Part shown: positions 29,920 to 37,320 of the stretch, one piece after another
Layout: the number at the start of each line of letters is the position of its first letter
How positions within the stretch are numbered: position 1 is the stretch's first letter
Assembly: GCA_021801025.1 (NCBI GenBank)
Contig: JAJYYK010000003.1
Coordinates: forward strand, 124,001 to 188,000
Length of the DNA: 64,000 bases
DNA from: Pseudomonadota bacterium
GTDB lineage: Bacteria; Pseudomonadota; Gammaproteobacteria; Burkholderiales; Sulfuriferulaceae
Direction of reading: 5' to 3'
Notes under the pieces: generated by a model
The model's database searches: none
What the model was told of the DNA's origin: nothing
Seen by the model: only the letters and a program-made list of their open reading frames with translations
Made by a program: the position numbers and the translations under genes

Positions 29920-30909
29920 TTAATCGGAAAAACAGGCTGTGGCCATCACCTGCTCTGCGTACTGTTGAGCCAAATCTGCGGGCTGCCATTGTGCTAAAAC
30001 TTCAGCCACCTCTCCGGGTAACGCAGCACAGTTTTGCAAGGCGGTTTCCGGCAGATGCAATACAGCAGACAGCCATACCCGTTCAAAATGTCCGTCGCGG
30101 GTCAGCACACGTACTTTCTGTCCATCCCACACACGTTCCGTCAAAAAGCAGGCTGAACGCACCTTGATGCCATACGGCACCGTCTTCTTGGTGCCAAATT
30201 CTTCGGGCACCAATTCTTCATGCCAGGTGGCGCAGGCGGCACGTTCGTCATCACGCAGCACGGACTGTTCCCAACGCCAGCCAAACTGGCCTACCGCTGC
30301 GCGACGGTACATCATGGACAGCCAATCCCAATCCGGCAGGCTGGCATGGTCCGCCCAGCAGGTGATATTTTGTCGTAGTGCGGCTTGCAACCATTCAGAA
30401 AACCCTTGCGAGGGTGAGGAAATCAGACGCGCAAATTCATCAAACGGAAATTTCAGCAGAAAACTGCTGCCGACCAAACCGGCATGCCCGATACTGGCCG
30501 CACCACTGCCAGCGAGTTTGCGACCCGCCAACCACAAATCCTGTTCAACTTGATTGACGGCCAAAGCCTGTTCCTGATACACACAAACAACAGGGGCCAA
30601 AGCGTGCGCATACCAGTCTCTGGTGCGGTGGGGAAACCACTCGCGTGGGGCAACCAGCACCACACAGGCTTGCTGGCTATCCAGCCACACACCGCCGCCG
30701 CCCAAAGGCCGTCGCAATACAGGCACATGCGGCGCAGCAACTAACTCAGCTTGCGCGGATTGGTGCTGCCCCAAACAGAAATGCGCCGCTGGCCTGCCCC
30801 ATACCACAACCGGGGTGTCTCCGGGTTGCATACTGTCTGCAATGCCAGCGTAAGTGGCATGATAATCACTGGCCTCACAGATCCCCAGATCTATCCAGCG
30901 CGCCTTCAG
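29920..30909 (-). CDS. Lipoate-protein ligase A-like / BPL_LplA family protein
   Basis: About 329 residues of the biotin/lipoate ligase fold: RRPLGGGGVW (substrate-binding loop) and DLWLAGRKLAGSGA with the catalytic-type lysine. It may attach lipoate or octanoate to E2 or GcvH proteins, or bind a related substrate. The first ATG in frame (30831) lies after conserved family sequence, because the frame upstream encodes KARWIDLGICEASDYHATYA without a stop. No ATG, GTG or TTG is available there. I place the start at CTG 30909, which overlaps the preceding stop as CTGA, with GGAGAGG 13 nt upstream; ATC at 30918 is an alternative. Confidence 0.75.
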   Translation of the reverse strand: MKARWIDLGICEASDYHATYAGIADSMQPGDTPVVVWGRPAAHFCLGQHQSAQAELVAAPHVPVLRRPLGGGGVWLDSQQACVVLVAPREWFPHRTRDWYAHALAPVVCVYQEQALAVNQVEQDLWLAGRKLAGSGAASIGHAGLVGSSFLLKFPFDEFARLISSPSQGFSEWLQAALRQNITCWADHASLPDWDWLSMMYRRAAVGQFGWRWEQSVLRDDERAACATWHEELVPEEFGTKKTVPYGIKVRSACFLTERVWDGQKVRVLTRDGHFERVWLSAVLHLPETALQNCAALPGEVAEVLAQWQPADLAQQYAEQVMATACFSD

Positions 30910-31322
30910 TTGGCGGATGGTGCCTCTCCAGCTGATGTCTGGTTTGCATCCTGTTTAAAAAATTTGCCAAAATAAAAGTCGCGCTGATTCAAAATTTCCA
31001 GCTCATGTGCGCGCTGAGTCAAGCCGTCACGCATGATTTCTGCAAGGTATTGGCCCTGTTCTGCATCCACGATGTGAATCTGTGAAAGCAATTCTTCGTC
31101 CGTTTCGATAAAACTGGCAGGCAAGCCTTCCAAAGGCTGGACGTGCAACAACCAGGCGAGGTTTTGGTTATCTTCCGGATCAAGTGGGCTCATAACAATT
31201 TTTCCCATCCAGGCCAAACGTGCCACCTGATTGAACTGGCCAATACCAAATTTTTTGCCTTTTTTGTACTTGTTCAATTCATTTTTGATTGTGCCGACAT
31301 CGGTCACTTTAATTGATTTCAT
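30906..31322 (-). CDS. Conserved hypothetical protein
   Basis: A 138-residue soluble protein I do not recognise. It begins MKSIKVTDVGTIKNELNKY and ends with a hydrophilic tail. No signal, membrane span or catalytic motif stands out; several W/F residues (VARLAWMGKIVMSPLDPED, QNLAWLLHVQPL) suggest a compact fold. AAGAGG before ATG 31322 supports this start over a GTG at 31355. Its stop overlaps the presumed start of the lipoate-ligase-like gene, so the two may act together. Confidence 0.6.
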   Translation of the reverse strand: MKSIKVTDVGTIKNELNKYKKGKKFGIGQFNQVARLAWMGKIVMSPLDPEDNQNLAWLLHVQPLEGLPASFIETDEELLSQIHIVDAEQGQYLAEIMRDGLTQRAHELEILNQRDFYFGKFFKQDANQTSAGEAPSAN

Positions 31323-31344
31323 GCGCTTAACCTCTTGTGAAAAT

Positions 31345-32163
31345 CTACTCGCCACCAGTGCGATGCAAAATAACTTCCATAACGAAATGGGTGCCCAAAT
31401 AGGCCAACAACAACATTACAAATCCTAACCATGTCCAGCGCACTGCCACCCGACCGCGCCATCCCCACAATTTGCGTCCGCTGAGCAACAGGGCATACAC
31501 CAACCAGGACAACACAGCAAAAACAGTTTTGTGATTCAACTCGACTGGCTTGTGAAAAAGCTGCTCCGAGAACAGTACGCCCGTCACCAAAGTCAAAGTC
31601 AGCAAGGCAAAACCCGCTCCAACCAGTCGAAATAACACATTTTCCAAAGTCAGCAGGGGAGGAAAATTCAGCCCAGCCTGCTGCGGATCGATATGGTGCA
31701 AGCGTTTCTCCACTACCGACATTAAAGAGGCGTGCAAGGCGGCGATGGTAAACAGACTATATGCCAGCAACGCGATCAATAAATGCAGGCGAAAGATAAG
31801 CGTGCCCGAGTCCGCCACCAGATGTTCGGCAGGCAATAACCAGGAGAAACCGACCGCGAGCGCAGCGATCAGGGCCAAAGGCGCGTGTAACGCTTCCATG
31901 CGCATATGGAAACTGGCCAACCAGTACACCACCACCGTCAATCCCACGACCATTGATGTGGCATTCCCTACCCCTAATTCCAGACCTTCCGGCGTAGAAA
32001 TAGTGAGGCGCAACAGCAGCAAATGCAGCAATAACGGCAACAGCAACGCATAAGGCTCCCAGGCGGCAACTTTCGCTACACCATGCCAGCGTGTACGCCA
32101 GAAGTGCCAGGCAACAAGAAGATACAAGACTCCGGTCAGAGGATAAAGCCAATCAATAGACAT
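31345..32163 (-). CDS. Cytochrome c assembly protein, CcsA/YpjD type
   Basis: A 272-residue membrane protein with about eight spans of the CcsA/HemX (YpjD, CorE-like) family, which handle haem or support cytochrome c maturation. Histidines in spans such as ...FRLHLLIALLAYSLF and the ELNHKTVFAVLSW segment match the haem-ligand pattern. In many gammaproteobacteria this gene stands divergent to ffh, as here (79 bp apart). ATG 32163 is chosen; a GTG at 32184 would add seven residues. Confidence 0.8.
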   Translation of the reverse strand: MSIDWLYPLTGVLYLLVAWHFWRTRWHGVAKVAAWEPYALLLPLLLHLLLLRLTISTPEGLELGVGNATSMVVGLTVVVYWLASFHMRMEALHAPLALIAALAVGFSWLLPAEHLVADSGTLIFRLHLLIALLAYSLFTIAALHASLMSVVEKRLHHIDPQQAGLNFPPLLTLENVLFRLVGAGFALLTLTLVTGVLFSEQLFHKPVELNHKTVFAVLSWLVYALLLSGRKLWGWRGRVAVRWTWLGFVMLLLAYLGTHFVMEVILHRTGGE

Positions 32164-32242
32164 CTGAGGTAAAATGAGTGTCACAACAAAATCGAAGTGT
32201 ACAACAACTTTACCCTAATTTGGGGGAACTGGACTTCTAATC

Positions 32243-33586
32243 ATGCTAGAGAACCTCACCACGCGGCTGTCATCCGTCATCAAAACCCTGCGCGGACAAG
32301 CACGCCTGACCGAAACCAATATTCAAGAAGCTTTGCGCGAGGTGCGTATGGCCCTGCTCGAAGCCGATGTGGCTTTGCCTGTGGTCAAAGATTTCATCAA
32401 CGATGTCAAACAACGCGCCATCGGTGAGGAAGTGTTGTCCAGCCTCACACCCGGACAAGCGCTCATCGGCGTAGTACATACCGAGTTGACCCGCTTAATG
32501 GGGACTGAAACCAGCGACATCAATCTGGCCACCACCCCGCCAGCCATTATCCTGATGGTCGGCCTGCAAGGCTCAGGCAAAACCACCAGCACCGGCAAAC
32601 TGGCGCTGTTACTCAAAGAGCAGATGAAGAAAAAAGTGCTGCTTGTCAGTTGCGACATCTACCGCCCTGCCGCCATCGAACAGCTTAAAACTCTGGCTGG
32701 ACGGCTGGATGTGGACTGGTTTCCTTCAGATATTTCACAACGCCCGGTTGACATTGCACTGGCCGCGCGTGAATGGGCCAAAACCCATTACCATGATGTG
32801 CTCATTGTGGACACTGCCGGACGCTTGGGTATCGACCAAATGATGATGGACGAAGTGCGCGCCCTGCATGACGCCATCAAACCGGTAGAAACCCTGTTTA
32901 CCGTCGATGCCATGCAGGGGCAAGATGCCATCAACACTGCCCGTGCATTCAATGACACCCTGCCACTCACCGGTATTATTTTAACCAAATTGGACGGCGA
33001 TTCGCGTGGCGGTGCAGCCCTGTCCGTGCGTCACATTACCGGCAAGCCAATTAAATTTGTCGGCGTAGGCGAAAAACTCAGCGGGCTTGAGCGTTTCCAC
33101 CCCGAACGCATGGCCTCACGCATTCTGGGCATGGGCGATGTGCTGTCCCTCATTGAAGACGCGCAACGACACGTTGACCAGGACGAAGCGGCCCGTTTCG
33201 CTGAGAAAATGCGCAAGGGGAAAGGTTTTGATCTCAATGATTTTAAATCACAAATCCAGCAAATGCGTAAAATGGGCGGCATGGCGGCTTTAATGGAAAA
33301 ATTACCGGGCACGGCGGGCATGTCACTGCCTGCAGGTGCCGATGAAAAAGCCGTGAACCGTGTGGAAGGCATCATCAATGCCATGACCCCACTGGAACGT
33401 CGCAAGCCAGAGATCCTCAAAGCATCGCGCAAACGCCGTATTGCCGCAGGCTCGGGCGTCACCGTTCAAGAAGTCAACCGCTTGCTCACCCAATTTGAAC
33501 AGGCGCAAAAAATGATGAAAATGATGTCCAAAGGCGGTTTGGCCAAGATGATGCGCGGCATGAAGGGCATGATGCCGGGAATGTAA
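32243..33586 (+). CDS. ffh: Signal recognition particle protein Ffh
   Basis: Binds 4.5S RNA and signal sequences of nascent inner-membrane proteins. The 447-residue product has an N domain, G domain (GLQGSGKTTSTGKLA, DTAGRL, TKLDGDSRGG) and methionine-rich M domain ending with MMKMMSKGG and MMPGM. A GGGGGAACTGGA stretch precedes ATG 32243. A small DUF4936 gene follows immediately and probably shares its mRNA. Confidence 0.97.
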   Translation: MLENLTTRLSSVIKTLRGQARLTETNIQEALREVRMALLEADVALPVVKDFINDVKQRAIGEEVLSSLTPGQALIGVVHTELTRLMGTETSDINLATTPPAIILMVGLQGSGKTTSTGKLALLLKEQMKKKVLLVSCDIYRPAAIEQLKTLAGRLDVDWFPSDISQRPVDIALAAREWAKTHYHDVLIVDTAGRLGIDQMMMDEVRALHDAIKPVETLFTVDAMQGQDAINTARAFNDTLPLTGIILTKLDGDSRGGAALSVRHITGKPIKFVGVGEKLSGLERFHPERMASRILGMGDVLSLIEDAQRHVDQDEAARFAEKMRKGKGFDLNDFKSQIQQMRKMGGMAALMEKLPGTAGMSLPAGADEKAVNRVEGIINAMTPLERRKPEILKASRKRRIAAGSGVTVQEVNRLLTQFEQAQKMMKMMSKGGLAKMMRGMKGMMPGM

Positions 33587-33589
33587 GTG

Positions 33590-33853
33590 ATGGAAGTGTA
33601 CGTTTATTACAGGGTAAAAACTGGCGGCCCTGAAACCACCGCCCTGGTGCGCGGCATTCAGGCACGTCTGGCGTGCCGCACCGGGATACAGGGCCAATTG
33701 CTCAAGCGTTGCGACGACCCGTTGACCTGGATGGAAATTTACAACGACGTCACCGATCTCAACATGCTCAAAAGGCAGCTACAACAACTCACCGATGAAT
33801 TCGACCTCACCCCGTTTCTGGATGGCGACCGCCATCTGGAGTGCTTTGTTTGA
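33590..33853 (+). CDS. DUF4936 family protein
   Basis: An 87-residue protein (MEVYVYYRVKTGGP, then a central LLKRCDDPLTWMEIY) that looks like a small ferredoxin-fold dimeric barrel of the DUF4936 family, known from beta- and gammaproteobacteria. Function unknown. The start is ATG 33590, or GTG 33587 directly after the ffh stop. Convergent with hemH, 66 bp away. Confidence 0.65.
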   Translation: MEVYVYYRVKTGGPETTALVRGIQARLACRTGIQGQLLKRCDDPLTWMEIYNDVTDLNMLKRQLQQLTDEFDLTPFLDGDRHLECFV

Positions 33854-33919
33854 CACAGGGGAAAACTATCTAAAAGTCACCTTGTTCAACAAGATGTTTT
33901 GGATTGATGCACCCGGGAA

Positions 33920-35029
33920 TTACTGTTTGGCCCCCAGCGCCGTGGCTCGCTGCCTGCTCGCAGCACCCAACTGTTTTTCAACAGCTTTATCCCAATCCGA
34001 ACTCACCCATCCATTGAGATGTTTCAACGCCAACTCACCAAGCGCTTGAATCCAGGCCGAGTTTTCATTAAGCGCAGGGATATAATGAAATTCGCCGCCG
34101 CCAGCCGTGATGAATTCATTTTTGACTTCGATGGCAATTTCTTCCAAAGTCTCAAGGCAGTCCGCCACAAATCCCGGACACACCACATCGACTCTGCGGG
34201 TTTTGGCATGACCGAGCTCAGCCAGTGTCCCCGCTGTATAGGGTTTAATCCATTCCGCACGACCAAAACGTGATTGAAAGGTGATGCGGTATTCATCTGC
34301 AGACAGATCCAGCGCTTCAGCCAGCAAACGCCCCGTTTTATGGCATTCGCAGTGGTAAGGATCACCTTTGTCCAGGGTATAACGTGGCACACCGTGGAAA
34401 CTCATCACGAGGATGTCAGGCCTCCCCGTTTGCTGCCAATGTTTTTTAATATGTTTGGTCAGTGCAGAGAGATAACCGGGGTCATCGTGAAAGTGCTTAA
34501 TGGTTCGCAGCTCAGGCTGGTTACGTTTCGTCATGAAATAACGGTACACATCATCCATCGCGGAAGCAGTGCTGCTGGCGGCGTATTGGGGGTACAGGGG
34601 CAAACAGAGAATACGTTCGCAGCCCTGTTCGCTCATACGGTTTAAAACGCTGTCGATGGACGGATTGCCATAGCGCATGGCGTAATCCACCACAAAAGGA
34701 GAATTGATATGACCGCTTAACCAGCCCTGCAGCAATTTGGCCTGTTTTTCTGTATGAAAGCGCAAGGGAGAACCCTCGTGCGCATCCCAGATGCTGGCAT
34801 ATTTTTCAGCAGATTTTTTGGGGCGTGTTTGTAAAATGATGCCATTCAGTATCAGCCACCACAGCACTCGCGGAATTTCAACCACACGCGGGTCAGACAG
34901 GAATTGCTTGAGATAAAATTTCACAGCCTGCGGCGTTGGCGCATCAGGCGTGCCGAGGTTGATTAACAATATGCCAGTTTTGGCCACATTGCCATGCGTA
35001 TAGTCGGGTTCTTTGCAATAGTGGCTCAT
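33920..35029 (-). CDS. hemH: Ferrochelatase
   Basis: Inserts ferrous iron into protoporphyrin IX, the last step of haem synthesis. The 369-residue product shows [13 protein letters not shown] near the N-terminus, the histidine motif MSFHGVPRY, and the acidic motif [16 protein letters not shown]. The ATG overlaps the stop of the upstream thioredoxin-like gene (ATGA), so they form an operon. Its C-terminal tail is short and ends in basic residues. Confidence 0.96.
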   Translation of the reverse strand: MSHYCKEPDYTHGNVAKTGILLINLGTPDAPTPQAVKFYLKQFLSDPRVVEIPRVLWWLILNGIILQTRPKKSAEKYASIWDAHEGSPLRFHTEKQAKLLQGWLSGHINSPFVVDYAMRYGNPSIDSVLNRMSEQGCERILCLPLYPQYAASSTASAMDDVYRYFMTKRNQPELRTIKHFHDDPGYLSALTKHIKKHWQQTGRPDILVMSFHGVPRYTLDKGDPYHCECHKTGRLLAEALDLSADEYRITFQSRFGRAEWIKPYTAGTLAELGHAKTRRVDVVCPGFVADCLETLEEIAIEVKNEFITAGGGEFHYIPALNENSAWIQALGELALKHLNGWVSSDWDKAVEKQLGAASRQRATALGAKQ

Positions 35030-35610
35030 GGTGTGATCGAAGGTAAGGTGGATGGCAAAGAATCGGGTTTGCCTGACGCCGCCGACCCTGTCAGGGCAGC
35101 CAAATCTTTCAGCACCTCATTCGCGTGGCGCTGTGCATCAACCCCGGTATAAACCCTGGCGATTTTCCCCTGGGGATTAATGATGAATGTGTTGCGTTGG
35201 GCAAATCGAACCAGAAACAGATTGGTCAGCGAACCATAACGTGCCGCCACAACGCCGCCCTGATCCGCTAACAGCGGAAAAGACAAATGATGTTTCTGGG
35301 CAAATTGCGCATGGCTGTCGGCATCGTCCACGCTCACCCCTAATACCACAGCGCCCATGGCGTGAATCTGCGCCATGTCATCACGGAAAGCACATGCTTC
35401 GGTGGTGCAATGCGGGGTATTGTCTTTGGGATAAAAATACAACACCACCCACTTCCCGCGATAATTAGCAAGCCGCTGAAGCTTGCCATGCTGGTCTGTC
35501 AAAGAAAAATCCGGTGCATCCTGTCCCACCTTGGGCAGGTCTGCCGCATGGCTGCTTCGTAACCACATCAAGCCAAGCAATAAACCAACCACAATTAAAT
35601 AAATTTTCAA
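35026..35610 (-). CDS. Exported peroxiredoxin (Bcp/AhpC-TSA family)
   Basis: The 194-residue product starts with a signal or anchor ([22 protein letters not shown]). A thioredoxin-like peroxidase domain follows with [20 protein letters not shown]; the peroxidatic cysteine is in TPHC and a second, possibly resolving, cysteine lies five residues later (TEAC), as in Bcp. It would reduce peroxides in the periplasm or at the membrane, a plausible partner for haem synthesis encoded next in the operon. It starts at TTG 35610 with AAGGGATACAGG upstream; no ATG fits. Confidence 0.85.
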   Translation of the reverse strand: MKIYLIVVGLLLGLMWLRSSHAADLPKVGQDAPDFSLTDQHGKLQRLANYRGKWVVLYFYPKDNTPHCTTEACAFRDDMAQIHAMGAVVLGVSVDDADSHAQFAQKHHLSFPLLADQGGVVAARYGSLTNLFLVRFAQRNTFIINPQGKIARVYTGVDAQRHANEVLKDLAALTGSAASGKPDSLPSTLPSITP

Positions 35611-36184
35611 AACCTGTATCCCTTCATTTTTTATCGGCTCAGCACTGGGGTAAAAACCGGTATCACGCGCTTAAAACAGGATATGCGCTGGGCAAATCGA
35701 CCATCACAAAGTCAGCAGCTTTCTGTCAGCCCTTTATGTCACCACACAGCACGTAACAAAAAAGCCAAGAATTAATCTTGACCTTTTTAATTGCGTGGCG
35801 CCTATTAAATACATATTCTAACTTATTGTTTTATATTTAATTTATTAAAAACGCCATTCGGAACCTTACGAAAATCACCCCGATAAAAACGATGTAACAA
35901 CTTTTTTGATGATGCGCAAGATTAGATCGGAATTATATACACGTTGCACTCATTCATGCTTGATATTTTCCTGGCATCACAACGGCCTTGTTATCCAGGC
36001 GCAGGGTGTAAAAATGGTTATTCAGCCAGACACGACGCTACCAAACAGCGCATTTTGAGTACAAAACATTATTTAACAGCCATATCGCAACATTGATGCG
36101 AGCGGTAATTACCACATTCAAACTGATGATGGCATAATGCCAGCAGTGCCTGGCACTCATTACTTACTTAACAAGGATGAAGAC
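35611..36184. other. AT-rich divergent regulatory region upstream of HU
   Basis: A 574-bp gap between two divergent units. The part 35770-35850 is strikingly AT-rich with runs of T and A. No reading frame is convincing. AAGGATGAAG just before 36185 is the HU ribosome binding site. Promoters for both sides must lie here, but I could not pick one with confidence. Confidence 0.45.
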
Positions 36185-36457
36185 ATGAACAAATCAGAAC
36201 TGATTAGCATTTTAGCCACAGAAGCCGATGTCACCAAAGCGGTCGCAGAAAAAGCATTGAATGCCATCACCCAAGGCATTACAGGGGCACTTAAAAACGG
36301 TGAGGATGTCACTTTAGTCGGCTTCGGTACGTTCAAAGTCAGTAAGCGTGCGGCACGTACGGGTCGCAATCCTAAAACAGGCGAGCCGCTGGAAATTGCT
36401 GCGTGTAACAGCCCCAGTTTTAGTGCAGGCAAAACATTAAAAGAAGCCGTCAATTAA
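36185..36457 (+). CDS. HU family DNA-binding protein
   Basis: A 90-residue histone-like nucleoid protein ([20 protein letters not shown]), with the DNA-binding arm [21 protein letters not shown]. It bends and compacts DNA as a dimer. The normal HU length and the strong AAGGATGAAG show that ATG 36185 is right, not the upstream frame extension to 36137. A palindromic terminator follows. Confidence 0.95.
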   Translation: MNKSELISILATEADVTKAVAEKALNAITQGITGALKNGEDVTLVGFGTFKVSKRAARTGRNPKTGEPLEIAACNSPSFSAGKTLKEAVN

Positions 36458-36478
36458 TCACTTTTGTTTACAAATGTG

Positions 36479-36508
36479 ACCATGGCGGTGAAATTTCACC
36501 GCCATGGT
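36479..36508 (+). terminator. Perfect palindromic terminator of HU
   Basis: A perfect 30-bp palindrome with arms ACCATGGCGGTGAAA and TTTCACCGCCATGGT, 22 bp after the HU stop, followed by a short T-rich tract. Confidence 0.75.
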
Positions 36509-36717
36509 TTGTTGGTGCAATCAATTGGTTTTGCAGGGGCGGGCCTGTCAGGAATTTACCGCTCAGACTTATTTCTCAGCAGGTTGCTGTGCGGTACACA
36601 GCAATAAATCCGTATTGAACATCCCTTAACCAGTCCCCTTATCTTTGACAATACGGCACAGAATGCCGTGCCGGTAACACAAAGATGAGGATCATGAATT
36701 GTCTAAAGTTGAGTTAG

Positions 36718-36906
36718 ATGGATGAAAAACAGAATATTTCACACTATAGTCTCATAGTGTTGATTGCTGCTTGCAGTGTCTTGCCAGGGTGTGCCGTGGT
36801 TGCCGTGGCCGATGCAGGTGTCAGTATCGTCGCAACAGGCGTATCCACCGCCGTATCACTGACTGGCGATGTCGTTAAGGGCGTTGCAAAAACCGTGACC
36901 CCTTAA
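36718..36906 (+). CDS. Small lipoprotein (NF038104-like)
   Basis: A 62-residue protein with a lipoprotein signal and lipobox LPGC (Cys25), then a small apolar mature part of V/A-rich repeats (CAVVAVADAGVSIVATGVST). It looks like the family of tiny lipoproteins seen in many proteobacteria; function unknown. The leader has a nested inverted repeat (36641-36686). Followed by a strong terminator. It is the last apparently chromosomal gene before the island. Confidence 0.7.
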   Translation: MDEKQNISHYSLIVLIAACSVLPGCAVVAVADAGVSIVATGVSTAVSLTGDVVKGVAKTVTP

Positions 36907-36930
36907 CCTTAACATAGATAAACAAACAAT

Positions 36931-36958
36931 AAAAAACCCGCACTCAGGCGGGTTTTTT
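36931..36958 (+). terminator. Rho-independent terminator
   Basis: Perfect stem AAAAAACCCGC / GCGGGTTTTTT with a 6-base loop, 25 bp after the small lipoprotein gene. Strong in both directions. Confidence 0.9.
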
Positions 36959-37062
36959 GGGTGTTACTAAACGGTGTTAAACGATTAATTGGTGGGGCGG
37001 CGTCTACCGAATAGCCTATGTAACCTATTATAACTGCTGAGTTTTTAATAAAACAATTATCA

Positions 37063-37072
37063 AGTTGCCCCC
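37063..37072. repeat. Candidate left attachment repeat of the island
   Basis: The 10-mer AGTTGCCCCC recurs at 48017-48026, beside the integrase remnant. A second, imperfect shared motif AATTGGTGG(T)GG occurs near 36991 and near 48138. Either could be the att core; neither is long enough to be sure. Confidence 0.25.
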
Positions 37073-37102
37073 GCGTTTATTGGTTGGCCAAATCAGCGTT
37101 GG

Positions 37103-37282
37103 ATGAAACAAGAACCATTTTACGTTTATTGTCCTTCGTCTTCAGAAAATGATAAAAAATTCGTGTGCCACACATGCAGTGAGGTGCGGTGTCAGCACAT
37201 TTATGACTTGCGCCCAGCCTTATACCCTTTGCCTGGCTTCTGTGGGAATTCGCGTATCAAATCGTTTATACTCTCGCATTGA
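37103..37282 (+). CDS. Small cysteine-rich protein, possible zinc finger
   Basis: A 59-codon frame (MKQEPFYVYCPSSSEND start) ending 38 bp before hsdM. It contains Cys10, then CHTCSEVRCQH (Cys22, Cys25, Cys30, His32) and Cys47. C-x2-C-x4-C-x-H looks like a metal-binding site, reminiscent of a SWIM-type finger. No strong ribosome binding site is seen, so expression is uncertain. It could be an island-encoded regulator or accessory factor, or a fragment. Unknown function. Confidence 0.4.
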   Translation: MKQEPFYVYCPSSSENDKKFVCHTCSEVRCQHIYDLRPALYPLPGFCGNSRIKSFILSH

Positions 37283-37320
37283 ATTAAACTGTTAGTCACA
37301 TTCAGGGAATCCCGTATTTT

